Positions 32,953-42,060 of a DNA stretch of 53,864 bases are shown here, piece after piece. The notes under the pieces are model-generated. The model had not been told where the DNA came from and did no database searches. It saw nothing but the letters and a program-made list of their open reading frames with translations. Position 1 is the first letter of the stretch, and each line of letters begins with the position of its first letter. The stretch covers positions 1 through 53,864 of the forward strand of contig CANRIF010000004.1 of NCBI GenBank assembly GCA_947630645.1, written 5' to 3'. A program made the translations under genes and the position numbers. Origin of the DNA: an uncultured Oscillospiraceae bacterium. GTDB lineage: Bacteria > Bacillota > Clostridia > Oscillospirales > Oscillospiraceae.

Positions 32953-34047
32953 CTACTCGAATATCTCCATGACCCGCTCCCAGAAGGTCGGCTCGTCCGC
33001 CGGGACCTGGGCCACGTCCTGGGCGTACAGCAGCGCCGCGCGCCCCGCCTCCGCGCCGTCCACATAGACCACCGCCTCGCCGGCCGGGGTCCCCGCGGCC
33101 ACGTCCGCGTACACGAACGCCGGCAGCCGGTACTCCACCCGCAGTTCTTCGTCCCGCCGGTGCAGCACGGACAGCGGCCCCTCCGCCGCCACTGCCACCG
33201 CGTCGGCCTCGCCGCCGATCACCGGCACGGACCAGCTGGCGCCCGCCAGCGCGTCGTCCCAGCCGTACAGCCCGTAAGCCCAGTCGTAGAGCGCCTTGTG
33301 GTCAGCCCAGTCGTCCGGGTCGGATAGGGTCACGCAGATAAGGGTGAGCCCGTCCCGCTCACAGGCCGTCACCAGGGTCCGCCCGGCGGCCTGGGTGTAG
33401 CCCGTCTTGACGCCGAACACGCCCTCGCACTCCCGCAGCAGCCGGTTGTGGTTCTCAAAGGTCCTCTCCCCGACGGTCCGCTCCGCCGTGGAGACGATCT
33501 GGCGGAAATCCTCGTGCCGCAGCGCCTCCCGGGTGATAAGAGCCAGGTCCCGGGCGCTGGCATAATGGTCCTCGGCGTCCAGGCCATTGGCGTTGGCGAA
33601 ATGGGTGTTGGCGCAGCCCAGCGCCTGGGCCTTTTCGTTCATCAGCGCCGCGAACGCCTCCACGCTGCCCGCCGAATAGCAGGCCAGCGCCACCGCCGCG
33701 TCGTTGCCGGACGCCAGCATCAGCCCGTACAGCAGGTCCCGCACGGTGATGCGCTGGCCGGGGGTCAGATACATGGACGAGCCCTCGATCCCCGTCCACG
33801 CCGGGTCGATCACCACCAGGCCGTTGAGGTCGCACCGCTCCAATATGAGCAGCGCCGTCATGATCTTGGTGGTGGAGGCGATGAGCATCCGCTCGTCCGC
33901 CGCCTGTTCGTACAGCACCTGGCCGGTCCCGGCCTCCATGACGAGCGCCGCGTGGGCCGAGAGTTCCGGCTCCTCCGCCGCCCGGGCGGAAACCGGAACG
34001 CCCAGCGCCAGCGCGAAGGCCAGCAGCACCGCCGCTATATATCTCAT
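32953..34047 (-). CDS. D-alanyl-D-alanine carboxypeptidase (DacF/PBP5-type)
   Basis: A 364-residue penicillin-binding protein trimming the terminal D-Ala of peptidoglycan pentapeptides. Signal peptide 1-24; catalytic SxxK as STTK, SxN as SGN (LASGNDAA) and KTG as VKTGYTQAAG. The ATG at 34047 is preferred, with AAGGCGG as ribosome binding site; a GTG nine bases earlier is possible. The sporulation gene gerW lies directly upstream, so a DacF-like role in the spore cortex is plausible. Confidence 0.9.
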   Translation of the reverse strand: MRYIAAVLLAFALALGVPVSARAAEEPELSAHAALVMEAGTGQVLYEQAADERMLIASTTKIMTALLILERCDLNGLVVIDPAWTGIEGSSMYLTPGQRITVRDLLYGLMLASGNDAAVALACYSAGSVEAFAALMNEKAQALGCANTHFANANGLDAEDHYASARDLALITREALRHEDFRQIVSTAERTVGERTFENHNRLLRECEGVFGVKTGYTQAAGRTLVTACERDGLTLICVTLSDPDDWADHKALYDWAYGLYGWDDALAGASWSVPVIGGEADAVAVAAEGPLSVLHRRDEELRVEYRLPAFVYADVAAGTPAGEAVVYVDGAEAGRAALLYAQDVAQVPADEPTFWERVMEIFE

Positions 34048-34077
34048 AATAAGCACCGCCTTTCAGCAGTGCTTATT
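34048..34077. other. Inverted repeat just before the carboxypeptidase gene
   Basis: AATAAGCAC and GTGCTTATT are 9-bp arms 12 bases apart; one arm abuts the start codon and overlaps its ribosome binding region. As RNA it could partly hide the ribosome binding site; as DNA it could be a regulator site. Confidence 0.35.
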
Positions 34078-34096
34078 ATTACCCTCTTTGGCTTTT

Positions 34097-34489
34097 TTAG
34101 CCTTGGCCGCCGCCGCTTTTCTCCCGCTTGGCGAGAAACCGCTCCAGCCGCTCCAACAGCTCCGGCACCATGTCCAGCAGCCGGTCCGCCGTGGAGAACG
34201 CCGGCGCCTGCACGGCCAACATCCGTGCCCCGCCGTCCTTCGCCAGCAAAAACCCCACCGGCTCCAGCTTTACCGCCGCGCCGCCGCCGCCCCAGATACC
34301 GGGCTTGGCAGGGGCCGCCGACTTGTCGCTGCCGCCGGAGGCGAAGCCGAAGCTCAACCGGGACACGGGCAGCAGCGTCGCCCCGTCCGGCGTGGTGATG
34401 GGCGTGCCCACCACGGCGTCCGGATCGACCATGGCCTTGATCTTCTCCATGGCCCCCTCCATCAGTTCGCTCACCGCCTGATCCGCCAT
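34097..34489 (-). CDS. GerW/YtfJ-family sporulation protein
   Basis: A 130-residue protein with the GerW signature: an N-terminal helix (AVSELMEGAMEKIKAMVDPDAVVGTPI) followed by LLPVSRLSFGFASGGS and GGGGAAVKLEPVGFLL. Family members are made in the forespore and needed for normal germination in Bacillus, which suggests that this organism forms spores. The ATG at 34489 (MADQAV) follows AAGGGA. The upstream neighbour is DUF2953, as in the ytfI-ytfJ pair. Confidence 0.88.
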   Translation of the reverse strand: MADQAVSELMEGAMEKIKAMVDPDAVVGTPITTPDGATLLPVSRLSFGFASGGSDKSAAPAKPGIWGGGGAAVKLEPVGFLLAKDGGARMLAVQAPAFSTADRLLDMVPELLERLERFLAKREKSGGGQG

Positions 34490-34496
34490 AAAAACA

Positions 34497-35054
34497 TCAT
34501 TCCCTTTCGCGTTGATACCGAAAGTATTCCCGCAAAAGGGCCGTTCCAAAACACACCGCCGCGGCCAAGAGCGTCCCCAGCCGGGCTTTTACCGCCACCG
34601 CGCCGTCCAGCACGGTGGGGCCGCCGGAAAAGTCCGCCCCGGCGTAGAGATCCACGCTGCCGACGCGCTCCCCGATCATGCCCCGGATGCCCTCCATCGC
34701 CGCCCCCGCCCGGGCGTAGGCCATGGCGGTGCGGAAGGGGTCGCCGCCCCCGGCGATGAAGTGCAGCCGCAGCGCGTCCAGACGCACCCGCCGGATGGTC
34801 TTTCCCGCCCTTTTCCGGCAGCGCAGCGCCGCCCGGGACAGCACCGCCGGCGGTATCCGCCGGGATACGCGTTTTCTGCCGCCGCGGATCTTATCCTGCC
34901 GCCGCCTCTCCCCCGGCAGGCGCCGGACCGGAACGGGGCCGGCCGTCACCGTGAGGGAAAAGGCGCCCGCGGCGTACCGGGCGCGAAGGCCCACCGGCAT
35001 GAGCAGCAAAAGTGCCGCTACTGTCGGTGCGGCCAGGATGACGAGGATGGTCAA
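34497..35054 (-). CDS. DUF2953 (YtfI-like) membrane-linked protein
   Basis: A 185-residue protein with an N-terminal transmembrane helix (ILVILAAPTVAALLLLMPVGL), an Arg-rich segment of about 40 residues, and a beta-rich C-terminal part with a hydrophobic stretch near residue 160. It matches the DUF2953/YtfI pattern and sits next to gerW as in Bacillus. Its function is unknown, but the pairing points to sporulation. It overlaps scpB by 4 bases. Confidence 0.75.
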   Translation of the reverse strand: MTILVILAAPTVAALLLLMPVGLRARYAAGAFSLTVTAGPVPVRRLPGERRRQDKIRGGRKRVSRRIPPAVLSRAALRCRKRAGKTIRRVRLDALRLHFIAGGGDPFRTAMAYARAGAAMEGIRGMIGERVGSVDLYAGADFSGGPTVLDGAVAVKARLGTLLAAAVCFGTALLREYFRYQRERE

Positions 35055-35698
35055 GGGGTCACAGGCTCCTCCTTTTCAGGGGTATGTACATCCTCCGCCG
35101 ACGCCTGCTCCATCTCCCTGGCGGCTTCCTCCGCCGCCCGCAGCTGGTCCACCTTCTTTTGCAGCTGCACCGCCGCGTCGCTTCCGCTCATCTCCGGCAG
35201 GGGCGGCAGTTCGTCCAGTCCCGACACGCCCACCGTCCGCAGAAAGAGGTCCGTGGTCCTATACAGGGTGGGCCGGCCCACCGCCTCCAGGTGGCCGCAA
35301 GGCTCGATCATGCCCCGCTCCGTCAGCACGCCCACGGTGTAGGAACTGTCCACGCCCCGCATCTGCTCGATGTAGGCCCGGGTCACCGGCTGGAAGTAGG
35401 CCACGATAGCCAGCACCTCCAGGGACGCGGGGGACAGCTTGGGCGGCCGGCGCTGCTCCAGGGCGCGGGTGATGGCGGCGGCGTGTTCCGGGGCGCTGTG
35501 CATCTGCAAAGCGTCGTTGAGCCGCACGATGCGGATGCCCCGGCCGGCGGCCTCGTATTCCTCCGCCAGTTCCGCCCCGGCGGCCAGCACCGCCTCCTCA
35601 TCCGCGTCCAGCACCAGCGCGATGCGCTCGGCCCGCACCGGTTCGCCGGAGGCGAACAGGATGGCCTCGATGCCGCTTTTCAGTTCTATTTTATCCAT
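35051..35698 (-). CDS. scpB: Segregation and condensation protein B
   Basis: A 215-residue kleisin-partner (kite) subunit of the SMC-ScpAB condensin, built of two winged-helix domains (MDKIELKSGIEAILFASGEPV; LSPASLEVLAIVAYFQPVTRAYIEQMRGVDS). It helps segregate the origin. The start overlaps the end of scpA by 8 bases. A charged C-terminal tail of about 40 residues is not conserved in the family. Confidence 0.95.
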   Translation of the reverse strand: MDKIELKSGIEAILFASGEPVRAERIALVLDADEEAVLAAGAELAEEYEAAGRGIRIVRLNDALQMHSAPEHAAAITRALEQRRPPKLSPASLEVLAIVAYFQPVTRAYIEQMRGVDSSYTVGVLTERGMIEPCGHLEAVGRPTLYRTTDLFLRTVGVSGLDELPPLPEMSGSDAAVQLQKKVDQLRAAEEAAREMEQASAEDVHTPEKEEPVTP

Positions 35699-36473
35699 AA
35701 TCGATGTTCTCCAAAATGGCCTCGGTGTCGCCGCCGGTGAAGCGCACGGCGTAATCGTCCCCGTCCCGGTCGATGGTCACGCTGCCCATGGAACACATGG
35801 TCAGCAGGGACAAAAACGTGGCCACCACCTCCGAGCGGCTGGACGCCATGGCGTACAGCGTCCGCAGCGAGGAGCTTCCCTTTCCCCGCAGGTACTCGAT
35901 CAGCTGCCGGCTCTTATCCTGCACCGAGTAGACGATGGGCCGCGGCACAGGCACCCGCGCCTCCTGCTCCGGCGCCGGCACGCCCTTTTGCAGCATCCCG
36001 GCCAGGGCCGCCAGCAGCTCCCAGCCCTCGTGGCGGTAATCATACTCCCCGTACCGGGGCAGCGGCTCCCCCGGCGTGGAGAAGAGCAGCGCCCCCTGTT
36101 CCAGCGCCGCACCCAGGCCGGGGATGCGCTCTTTCACCGCGGCGAAGGCGTCCCGGCTTTGCAGCTGCTCCAGGCTGGTCATCAGCAGCTCCAATTCGGA
36201 GACCTCCTCCGTGCCGGCCAGGAGCGTTTTGGTCTTGATGTACACCAGATGGGACGCCATCTGCACGAACTCGCTGGCCACCTCCAGGTCCATGCTCTGC
36301 ATCCGGGCCAGCCACGCCAGGTACTGGTCCAGGATGTCCGCGATCTTGATGTCCCGGATCTCTATTTTGTTTTTCGCCAGGAGCATCAGAATGAGGGTCA
36401 GCGGGCCTTCAAAGTCCTGCATCTCCTCCTTCGTCCTGATGACGCCCTCCAGGTGAAAGGTGGGGTTTTCCAT
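35691..36473 (-). CDS. scpA: Segregation and condensation protein A
   Basis: A 260-residue kleisin that bridges the SMC heads. It starts with FHLEGVIRTKEEMQDFEGPLTLILMLLAKNKIEIRDI and has the ASEFVQMASHLVYIKTKTLL segment typical of ScpA. The C-terminal winged helix binds the SMC cap. It lies 3 bases after the M50 protease gene in the same run. Confidence 0.95.
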   Translation of the reverse strand: MENPTFHLEGVIRTKEEMQDFEGPLTLILMLLAKNKIEIRDIKIADILDQYLAWLARMQSMDLEVASEFVQMASHLVYIKTKTLLAGTEEVSELELLMTSLEQLQSRDAFAAVKERIPGLGAALEQGALLFSTPGEPLPRYGEYDYRHEGWELLAALAGMLQKGVPAPEQEARVPVPRPIVYSVQDKSRQLIEYLRGKGSSSLRTLYAMASSRSEVVATFLSLLTMCSMGSVTIDRDGDDYAVRFTGGDTEAILENIDYG

Positions 36474-36476
36474 GTG

Positions 36477-37160
36477 TCAGCTCACCAATTTGAATCCATA
36501 TTCCGCGAGGAAAAAGAGCTTGTCGTATACCCAGCCCGTGACCGAGCCAAGCACACCGGAGACGCTGCCCGTGGCCACCAGCAGCATCAGCACGATCATG
36601 CCGTACCGCTCGTAGCGCATCAGCTTTGCGTAGGCGCTGTCGCTCAAAAAGGAGAACAGCACCTTGGACCCGTCCAGGGGCGAGATGGGCAGCAGGTTGA
36701 ATATCGCCAGGGAGAGGGAGAGATACGCGGTGGTCCACACCGTCTCCAGCACCGCCCGGGCCGCGGCGCTGTCCGTCTCCAGATAGAGCGGCCTGTACAG
36801 CAGCCCGTATAAAAACAGGAACACGGCGGCGATGACAAGATTGCTCACCGGCCCGGCCAGGGCGGTGAGGGCCATCCCCTGCCGGGGCTTTTTGAAGTTG
36901 TACATATTCACCGGCACGGGCTTGGCCCACCCGAAGCGGAACAGCACCATCATCACCAGGCCCCAGGGGTCGATGTGCCGGATGGGGTTCAATGTCAGCC
37001 GCCCGGCGTCCTTGGCCGTGCGGTCGCCCAGGGCGTAGGCCACCGCCCCGTGGCTCAACTCGTGGAGCGTGATGCACAGCAGGGCCGGGATCACGGCCAT
37101 GAGCATATCCGTCAGCACCGACCAGTCCAGGTTCCGGAATACGTTCGCAAATGACGCCAT
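36477..37160 (-). CDS. Site-2 protease-family membrane metalloprotease (M50)
   Basis: A 227-residue integral membrane protein with the zinc motif HELSH (TLHELSHGAVAYALGD) in the first membrane segment and the distal NLLPISPLDG motif carrying the third ligand. This is the short, PDZ-less YwhC-like subgroup of site-2 proteases; substrates are unknown. It is placed between engB and scpA, as in many Clostridia. Confidence 0.9.
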   Translation of the reverse strand: MASFANVFRNLDWSVLTDMLMAVIPALLCITLHELSHGAVAYALGDRTAKDAGRLTLNPIRHIDPWGLVMMVLFRFGWAKPVPVNMYNFKKPRQGMALTALAGPVSNLVIAAVFLFLYGLLYRPLYLETDSAAARAVLETVWTTAYLSLSLAIFNLLPISPLDGSKVLFSFLSDSAYAKLMRYERYGMIVLMLLVATGSVSGVLGSVTGWVYDKLFFLAEYGFKLVS

Positions 37161-37161
37161 A

Positions 37162-37746
37162 TCACACCCAGGCGGATATCGCCGCCAGCAGTTCCTGGCG
37201 GCCGGTGCGCTTCTCCGCCGAAAACGGCAGCAGCGGCACGTCCTCCCCCAGGTCCAGTGTCTCGCGGATCAGGGCCAGATTTGGCTCCATCTCCGACTTT
37301 TTCAGCTTGTCCCACTTATTGGCCGCCACCGCGAAGGGACAGCCGCACCCGGCGAACAGCGCGTGCATATCCCGGTCCAGCGCCGTGGGCGCGTGGCGTC
37401 CGTCCACGATCTGCACGCCGAAGCGGATGCGTTCGCTCTCGGCGAAAAAGTCCTCCATCAGCGCGCCCCACCGCTCCCGCTCCGCCTGGGACACACGGGC
37501 GTAGCCGTAGCCGGGCAGGTCCACGAACCAGACCCGGTCCCCCACGAGGAAGTAGTTGATGTTGGTGGTCTTGCCGGGGCTGGCCCCCACCCGGGCCAGG
37601 TTCTTCCGCCCCAGCAGGCAGTTGACGACGGAACTCTTTCCCACGTTGGACTTGCCCGCGAACACCACCAGGGGCCGGTCGTCCCGGATAAAGTCCCGCT
37701 TGCGTCCGGCGGACTTTACGAACACCGCCGGCTCAAGGCGCAGCAT
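37162..37746 (-). CDS. engB: Ribosome biogenesis GTPase EngB (YsxC)
   Basis: A 194-residue TRAFAC GTPase needed for 50S assembly. G motifs: P-loop [15 protein letters not shown]3 as VDLPGYGYA, and G4 as NKWDKL. Length is typical. Its start overlaps the end of lon by 14 bases, suggesting translational coupling, a common lon-engB arrangement in Firmicutes. Confidence 0.96.
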   Translation of the reverse strand: MLRLEPAVFVKSAGRKRDFIRDDRPLVVFAGKSNVGKSSVVNCLLGRKNLARVGASPGKTTNINYFLVGDRVWFVDLPGYGYARVSQAERERWGALMEDFFAESERIRFGVQIVDGRHAPTALDRDMHALFAGCGCPFAVAANKWDKLKKSEMEPNLALIRETLDLGEDVPLLPFSAEKRTGRQELLAAISAWV

Positions 37747-40096
37747 TTTCTTCCTCCCGGCAGAGGGCGGCGTCCAGCACCGTCTCCACCCGGCTGGCGG
37801 TGATGAAGTTCAGCGCCGCCCGGACGGTCTGGTCGATCTCGGCAAGGTCCGGCTCGTTCTCCGCGGGGATGATGACCGTGTGGATGCCGGCCCGCAGGGC
37901 GGCCATGGTCTTTTCCCGCAGGCCCCCGATGGGCAGCACCCGGCCCCGGAGGGTGATCTCCCCGGTCATGGCCACGTCCTGCCGCACCGGGACGCCCGCC
38001 AGGGCGGACACCAGGCCCGTGCAGATGGTGACCCCCGCCGACGGCCCGTCCTTGGGCACGGCCCCCTCGGGGAAGTGGATGTGGATATCCTTATTCTTGT
38101 AGAAATCCGGGTCCACGCCCAGCGCCGCGGCGTTGGCGCGGATATAGGTCAGCGCCGCCCGGGCGGACTCCTTCATCACGTCGCCCAGGTTCCCGGTCAT
38201 CTCCAGCTTCCCGGCGCCGTCCATGACGCCCACCTCGGCGTCCAGCATCTCGCCGCCGGCGCTGGTCCAGGCAAGGCCGTGAACAAGGCCCACCTCCGCC
38301 GTACCGCCGGCACGGGTGTCCCGATACTTGGCCGGGCCAAGGAACTCCTCCAGGGAGCCTGCCCGCAGGTACTTTGTCTTGAACCTGCCCGCCACGATAC
38401 CGGCCGCCGTCTTGCGGCACACCGCTGCCAGCTGCTGCTCCAGACGGCGCACGCCGCTCTCCCGGGTATAGCGGGCAACTATTTCCCGCATGGCCCCGTC
38501 GTTGATGCGAAGCTGGTTGCCGTTGAGCCCGTGCTTTTTCCGCTGCTTTGGCAGCAGGTGATCCCGGGCGATGGCTAGCTTCTCCTCGTCGGTGTATCCG
38601 GCGAACTCCACCACCTCCATCCGGTCCAGCAGTGCCGGCGGGATGGTATCGGCGGTGTTGGCGGTGGTGATGAAAAACACGTTGCTCAAGTCAAAGGGCA
38701 GTTCCAGAAAGTGATCTCTGAACTGGCTGTTCTGCTCCGGGTCCAGCGCCTCCAGCAGCGCCGCGGAGGGGTCGCCCCGGTAGTCGGAACCCAGCTTGTC
38801 GATCTCGTCCAGCACCATCACCGGGTTGCGGCTGCCGGCCTGCTGGATGCCCGCCATGATCCGGCCGGGCATGGCGCCCACATAGGTCTTGCGGTGGCCC
38901 CGTATCTCCGCCTCGTCGTGGATGCCGCCCAGGGAGATGCGGCACAGCTTCCGGCCCATGGCCCGGGCGACGGACAGGGCCACGCTGGTCTTGCCGGTCC
39001 CCGGAGGCCCCAGCAGGCACAGGATGGAGCCCTTCTGATCCGGCGCCAGACGGCGCACAGAGACATATTCCACGATCCGGTCCTTGATCTTCTCCAGGCC
39101 GAAGTGGTCCGCGTCCAGCGCCCGGCGCACCGCCGCCGGGTCCAGATCGTCCTCCGTCTCCTTCGTCCAGGGTATCTCCAGGCACACGTCCAGATAGCTG
39201 CGGATGACCGCGGCCTCGGCGCTGCCGAAAGGCTGCTTTGCCAGGCGGCCGATCTCCTTGTATAGCTTGGCCTCTACCTCATGGGGCAGCTTGGCGGCGG
39301 CCACGGCGTTGCGGTACTCCTCCAGATCGTCGGAGCCGCTGTCCTCCTCCCCCAGCTCGGCCTGGATGGTACGCAGCTGCTCCCGCAGGAACATCTCCCG
39401 CTGGACCTGCTTCATCCGCTTGGCGGCCTCCTCGTGGATGGACTGCTCCATGTCCAGGATGTCCAGCTCCCAGCGGATAAGGCGGTTCACCAGCGCCAGC
39501 CGGCGCATGGGGCGCAGTTCCTCCAGCACCATCTGCTTCTGGTCGGCCCGCATATAGATGTTCTGGGTCACATAGTCGGCCACATACCCGGCGTCGGTGC
39601 TGTGCAGGATGTCCCGCAGGATGTCCGTCAGGTCCAGGCCGGAATTCTGGGCATACTTCTCCAGCAGCCCGTAGCACTGGCGGATCAGCGCCTCGCTCTT
39701 CACGGCGGTGCGGCTGCCCGGCTCCTCGGCCAGCAGCTCCACCCGGGCGGTAAAGTAGGGCTTCGTGCCGGTGATGCGGCTCAAATACCCCCGGGAAGTC
39801 CCCTCCACCATCACCTTCGCGCCCTCCTCGTCCGGCACGCGCAGCACTTGCAGCACGCGGCAGACGGTGCCCACGTTGAACAGTCCGTCCGCGCCGGTGA
39901 CCGTCTCGGCGGAGGCGTCCCGCTGGGCGGTGAGATACACCGTCTGGTCGGTCTCCATGGCCGCGTCCAGCGCCGCCAGGGATTCCGCCCTCTCCACGTC
40001 GAATATGAGCCTCATGCCCGGGAACACGCAGATGCCCCGCAGCGGTATGAGGGGATAGACCCGATAACGGGAAACAGTCGCAGCTTCAGTATCCAT
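37733..40096 (-). CDS. lon: ATP-dependent protease Lon
   Basis: A 787-residue LonA: N-terminal LAN domain ([15 protein letters not shown]), coiled-coil region (about 190-290), AAA+ module with Walker [10 protein letters not shown] and Walker B MVLDEIDK, and the C-terminal protease domain with the Ser686 (KDGPSAG) and Lys729 dyad. It degrades misfolded and short-lived proteins. It follows clpX after a 42-base gap with a GC hairpin. Confidence 0.97.
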   Translation of the reverse strand: MDTEAATVSRYRVYPLIPLRGICVFPGMRLIFDVERAESLAALDAAMETDQTVYLTAQRDASAETVTGADGLFNVGTVCRVLQVLRVPDEEGAKVMVEGTSRGYLSRITGTKPYFTARVELLAEEPGSRTAVKSEALIRQCYGLLEKYAQNSGLDLTDILRDILHSTDAGYVADYVTQNIYMRADQKQMVLEELRPMRRLALVNRLIRWELDILDMEQSIHEEAAKRMKQVQREMFLREQLRTIQAELGEEDSGSDDLEEYRNAVAAAKLPHEVEAKLYKEIGRLAKQPFGSAEAAVIRSYLDVCLEIPWTKETEDDLDPAAVRRALDADHFGLEKIKDRIVEYVSVRRLAPDQKGSILCLLGPPGTGKTSVALSVARAMGRKLCRISLGGIHDEAEIRGHRKTYVGAMPGRIMAGIQQAGSRNPVMVLDEIDKLGSDYRGDPSAALLEALDPEQNSQFRDHFLELPFDLSNVFFITTANTADTIPPALLDRMEVVEFAGYTDEEKLAIARDHLLPKQRKKHGLNGNQLRINDGAMREIVARYTRESGVRRLEQQLAAVCRKTAAGIVAGRFKTKYLRAGSLEEFLGPAKYRDTRAGGTAEVGLVHGLAWTSAGGEMLDAEVGVMDGAGKLEMTGNLGDVMKESARAALTYIRANAAALGVDPDFYKNKDIHIHFPEGAVPKDGPSAGVTICTGLVSALAGVPVRQDVAMTGEITLRGRVLPIGGLREKTMAALRAGIHTVIIPAENEPDLAEIDQTVRAALNFITASRVETVLDAALCREEENAAP

Positions 40097-40109
40097 ATAA
40101 TAACCTCAT

Positions 40110-40132
40110 GGGCCGCACAGAACGTGCGGCCC
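40110..40132. other. Hairpin between clpX and lon
   Basis: GGGCCGCAC and its complement form a 9-bp stem around AGAAC. No T-run follows on the minus strand, so it is more likely to moderate or process the transcript than to end it. Confidence 0.4.
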
Positions 40133-40138
40133 GGTGTT

Positions 40139-41422
40139 TCATGATGCGTCTTGCGTCAGGCGGCGTCTTCTGTAAATGACCGGCCGGGAGCCGTTTTTGA
40201 CGCTGTCGGCGGTGATGATGACCGTCTCGATGGTGTTGTCCGACGGCACCTCGAACATCAACTCCGTCATCAGCCCCTCCATGATGCTCCGCAGGCCCCG
40301 GGCGCCGATGTCCATGTCGATGGCCTTGTCGGCGATGGCCTCCAGGGCCTTGGGGTCGAACTCCAGCTTCACGTCGTCGTAGGCCATCAGCGCCTGGTAC
40401 TGCTTCACCAGGGCGTTTTTCGGCTCGGTGAGGATGCGGACCAGGTCCGCCCGCGTCAGGCTGTCCAGGGTGGTGATCACGGGGAGCCGGCCGATCAACT
40501 CCGGGATGATGCCGAATTTCAGCAAATCGTGGCTCTGCACATGGCGCAGCACCTCGCCCACGTCCTTCTCCTTCCGGCTGGACACCTCCGCGCCGAAGCC
40601 CATGCTCTTGCGGTCCAGGCGGTTCTCGATGATCTTCTCCAGCCCGTCGAAGGCCCCGCCGCAGATGAACAGGATGTTGCTGGTGTCGATGTGGATGAAC
40701 TCCTGGTGGGGGTGCTTGCGCCCGCCCTGGGGCGGCACGGCGGCCACGGTCCCCTCCAGGATCTTCAGCAGCGCCTGTTGTACGCCCTCGCCGGACACGT
40801 CCCGGGTGATGGAGGTGTTCTCGCTCTTGCGGGAGATCTTATCGATCTCGTCGATGTAGATGATGCCCTGCTGGGCACGCTCCACGTCAAAATCCGCCGC
40901 TTGCAGCAGCCGCAGGAGGATGTTCTCCACGTCCTCGCCCACATAGCCGGCCTCCGTCAGGGTGGTGGCGTCGGCGATGGCGAAGGGGACGTTGAGCATC
41001 CGGGCCAGGGTCTGGGCGAACAGGGTCTTGCCGCTGCCCGTAGGCCCCACCAGCAGGATGTTGGACTTTTGCAGGTCCACGTCGTTCCCGCCCCGGCGGA
41101 GGACGCGCTTATAGTGGTTGTATACCGCCACGGCCAGGGACACCTTGGCCCGGTCCTGGCCGATCACATAATCGTCCAGGGCCTTCTTGATCTCCCTTGG
41201 CACAGGCACGTCCTTCAGTTCGACGGCCGGCTCCTTATGCCCGTCCTCCCTGGTGAATTCGGTGAATTCCTCCTCGAACTCGTCCCCCAGGATGCTCATG
41301 CACAGATGCACGCACTCGTCACAGATATAGGCGTCGTTGCCCGCGATCAGCCTGCGGTCCTGGCTCTGGGGCTTGCCGCAGAAGCTGCATCGGATCGTTT
41401 TCTTATCGCCCTCTCTCGGCAT
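40139..41422 (-). CDS. clpX: ClpX, ATPase of the ClpXP protease
   Basis: A 427-residue AAA+ unfoldase. The N-terminal zinc-binding domain has [26 protein letters not shown]; Walker A is GPTGSGKT; the ClpP-docking loop IGF appears as LIAG-independent FGAEV-adjacent sequence and was not resolved with certainty. The sensor regions and C-terminal domain are complete. It lies 6 bases after clpP. Confidence 0.97.
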   Translation of the reverse strand: MPREGDKKTIRCSFCGKPQSQDRRLIAGNDAYICDECVHLCMSILGDEFEEEFTEFTREDGHKEPAVELKDVPVPREIKKALDDYVIGQDRAKVSLAVAVYNHYKRVLRRGGNDVDLQKSNILLVGPTGSGKTLFAQTLARMLNVPFAIADATTLTEAGYVGEDVENILLRLLQAADFDVERAQQGIIYIDEIDKISRKSENTSITRDVSGEGVQQALLKILEGTVAAVPPQGGRKHPHQEFIHIDTSNILFICGGAFDGLEKIIENRLDRKSMGFGAEVSSRKEKDVGEVLRHVQSHDLLKFGIIPELIGRLPVITTLDSLTRADLVRILTEPKNALVKQYQALMAYDDVKLEFDPKALEAIADKAIDMDIGARGLRSIMEGLMTELMFEVPSDNTIETVIITADSVKNGSRPVIYRRRRLTQDAS

Positions 41423-41428
41423 GGGCCG

Positions 41429-42010
41429 TCACCTCTTCGTGATGATCTTGTCAATAAGGCCGAAGGCCTGGGCCTCCTCCGGGCTCATGAAGTGGTCCCG
41501 CTCACAGGCGGCGACGATCTCTTCATAACTCTTGCCGGTCTGTTCGGCCATGATCCTGTTCAGCCGCTCCTTGATGGACTCGAAGTGCTTCAGGTGGATG
41601 GCCATATCGGTGACCTGGCCCTGGGTGCCGGCGGAAGGCTGGTGGATCATGATCTCGGCGTTGGGAAGGGCGATGCGCTTGCCCTTGGCGCCGCTGGAGA
41701 GCAGGAACGCGCCCATGCTGGCGGCCATGCCGATGCAGATGGTGGACACGTCGCACTTGATATACTGCATGGTGTCATAGATAGCCAGGCCCGCCGTCAC
41801 GCTGCCGCCGGGGCTGTTGATGTAAAACTGGATGTCCTTGTCCGGGTCCTGGGCCTCCAGGTACAAAAGCTGGGCCACGATCAGCGAGGCGGTGGTGTCG
41901 TTCACCTCCTCCGACAGCATCACGATGCGGTCGTTGAGCAGCCGGGAAAAAATGTCGTAAGACCGCTCGCCGCGGGAGGTCTGCTCTACTACATACGGTA
42001 CTAAGCTCAT
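41429..42010 (-). CDS. clpP: ClpP, serine protease subunit
   Basis: A 193-residue tetradecameric serine protease. The catalytic Ser98 is in [10 protein letters not shown], His123 is in MIHQPSAG, and the Asp is in the C-terminal part. [17 protein letters not shown] is the family signature. The chain starts [20 protein letters not shown] with little or no propeptide. It follows tig after about 50 bases. Confidence 0.98.
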   Translation of the reverse strand: MSLVPYVVEQTSRGERSYDIFSRLLNDRIVMLSEEVNDTTASLIVAQLLYLEAQDPDKDIQFYINSPGGSVTAGLAIYDTMQYIKCDVSTICIGMAASMGAFLLSSGAKGKRIALPNAEIMIHQPSAGTQGQVTDMAIHLKHFESIKERLNRIMAEQTGKSYEEIVAACERDHFMSPEEAQAFGLIDKIITKR

Positions 42011-42060
42011 GGTTCTCGCTCCTTTCCAAGCACAGAGATACTATCCAGTTCCCGCCCGGC

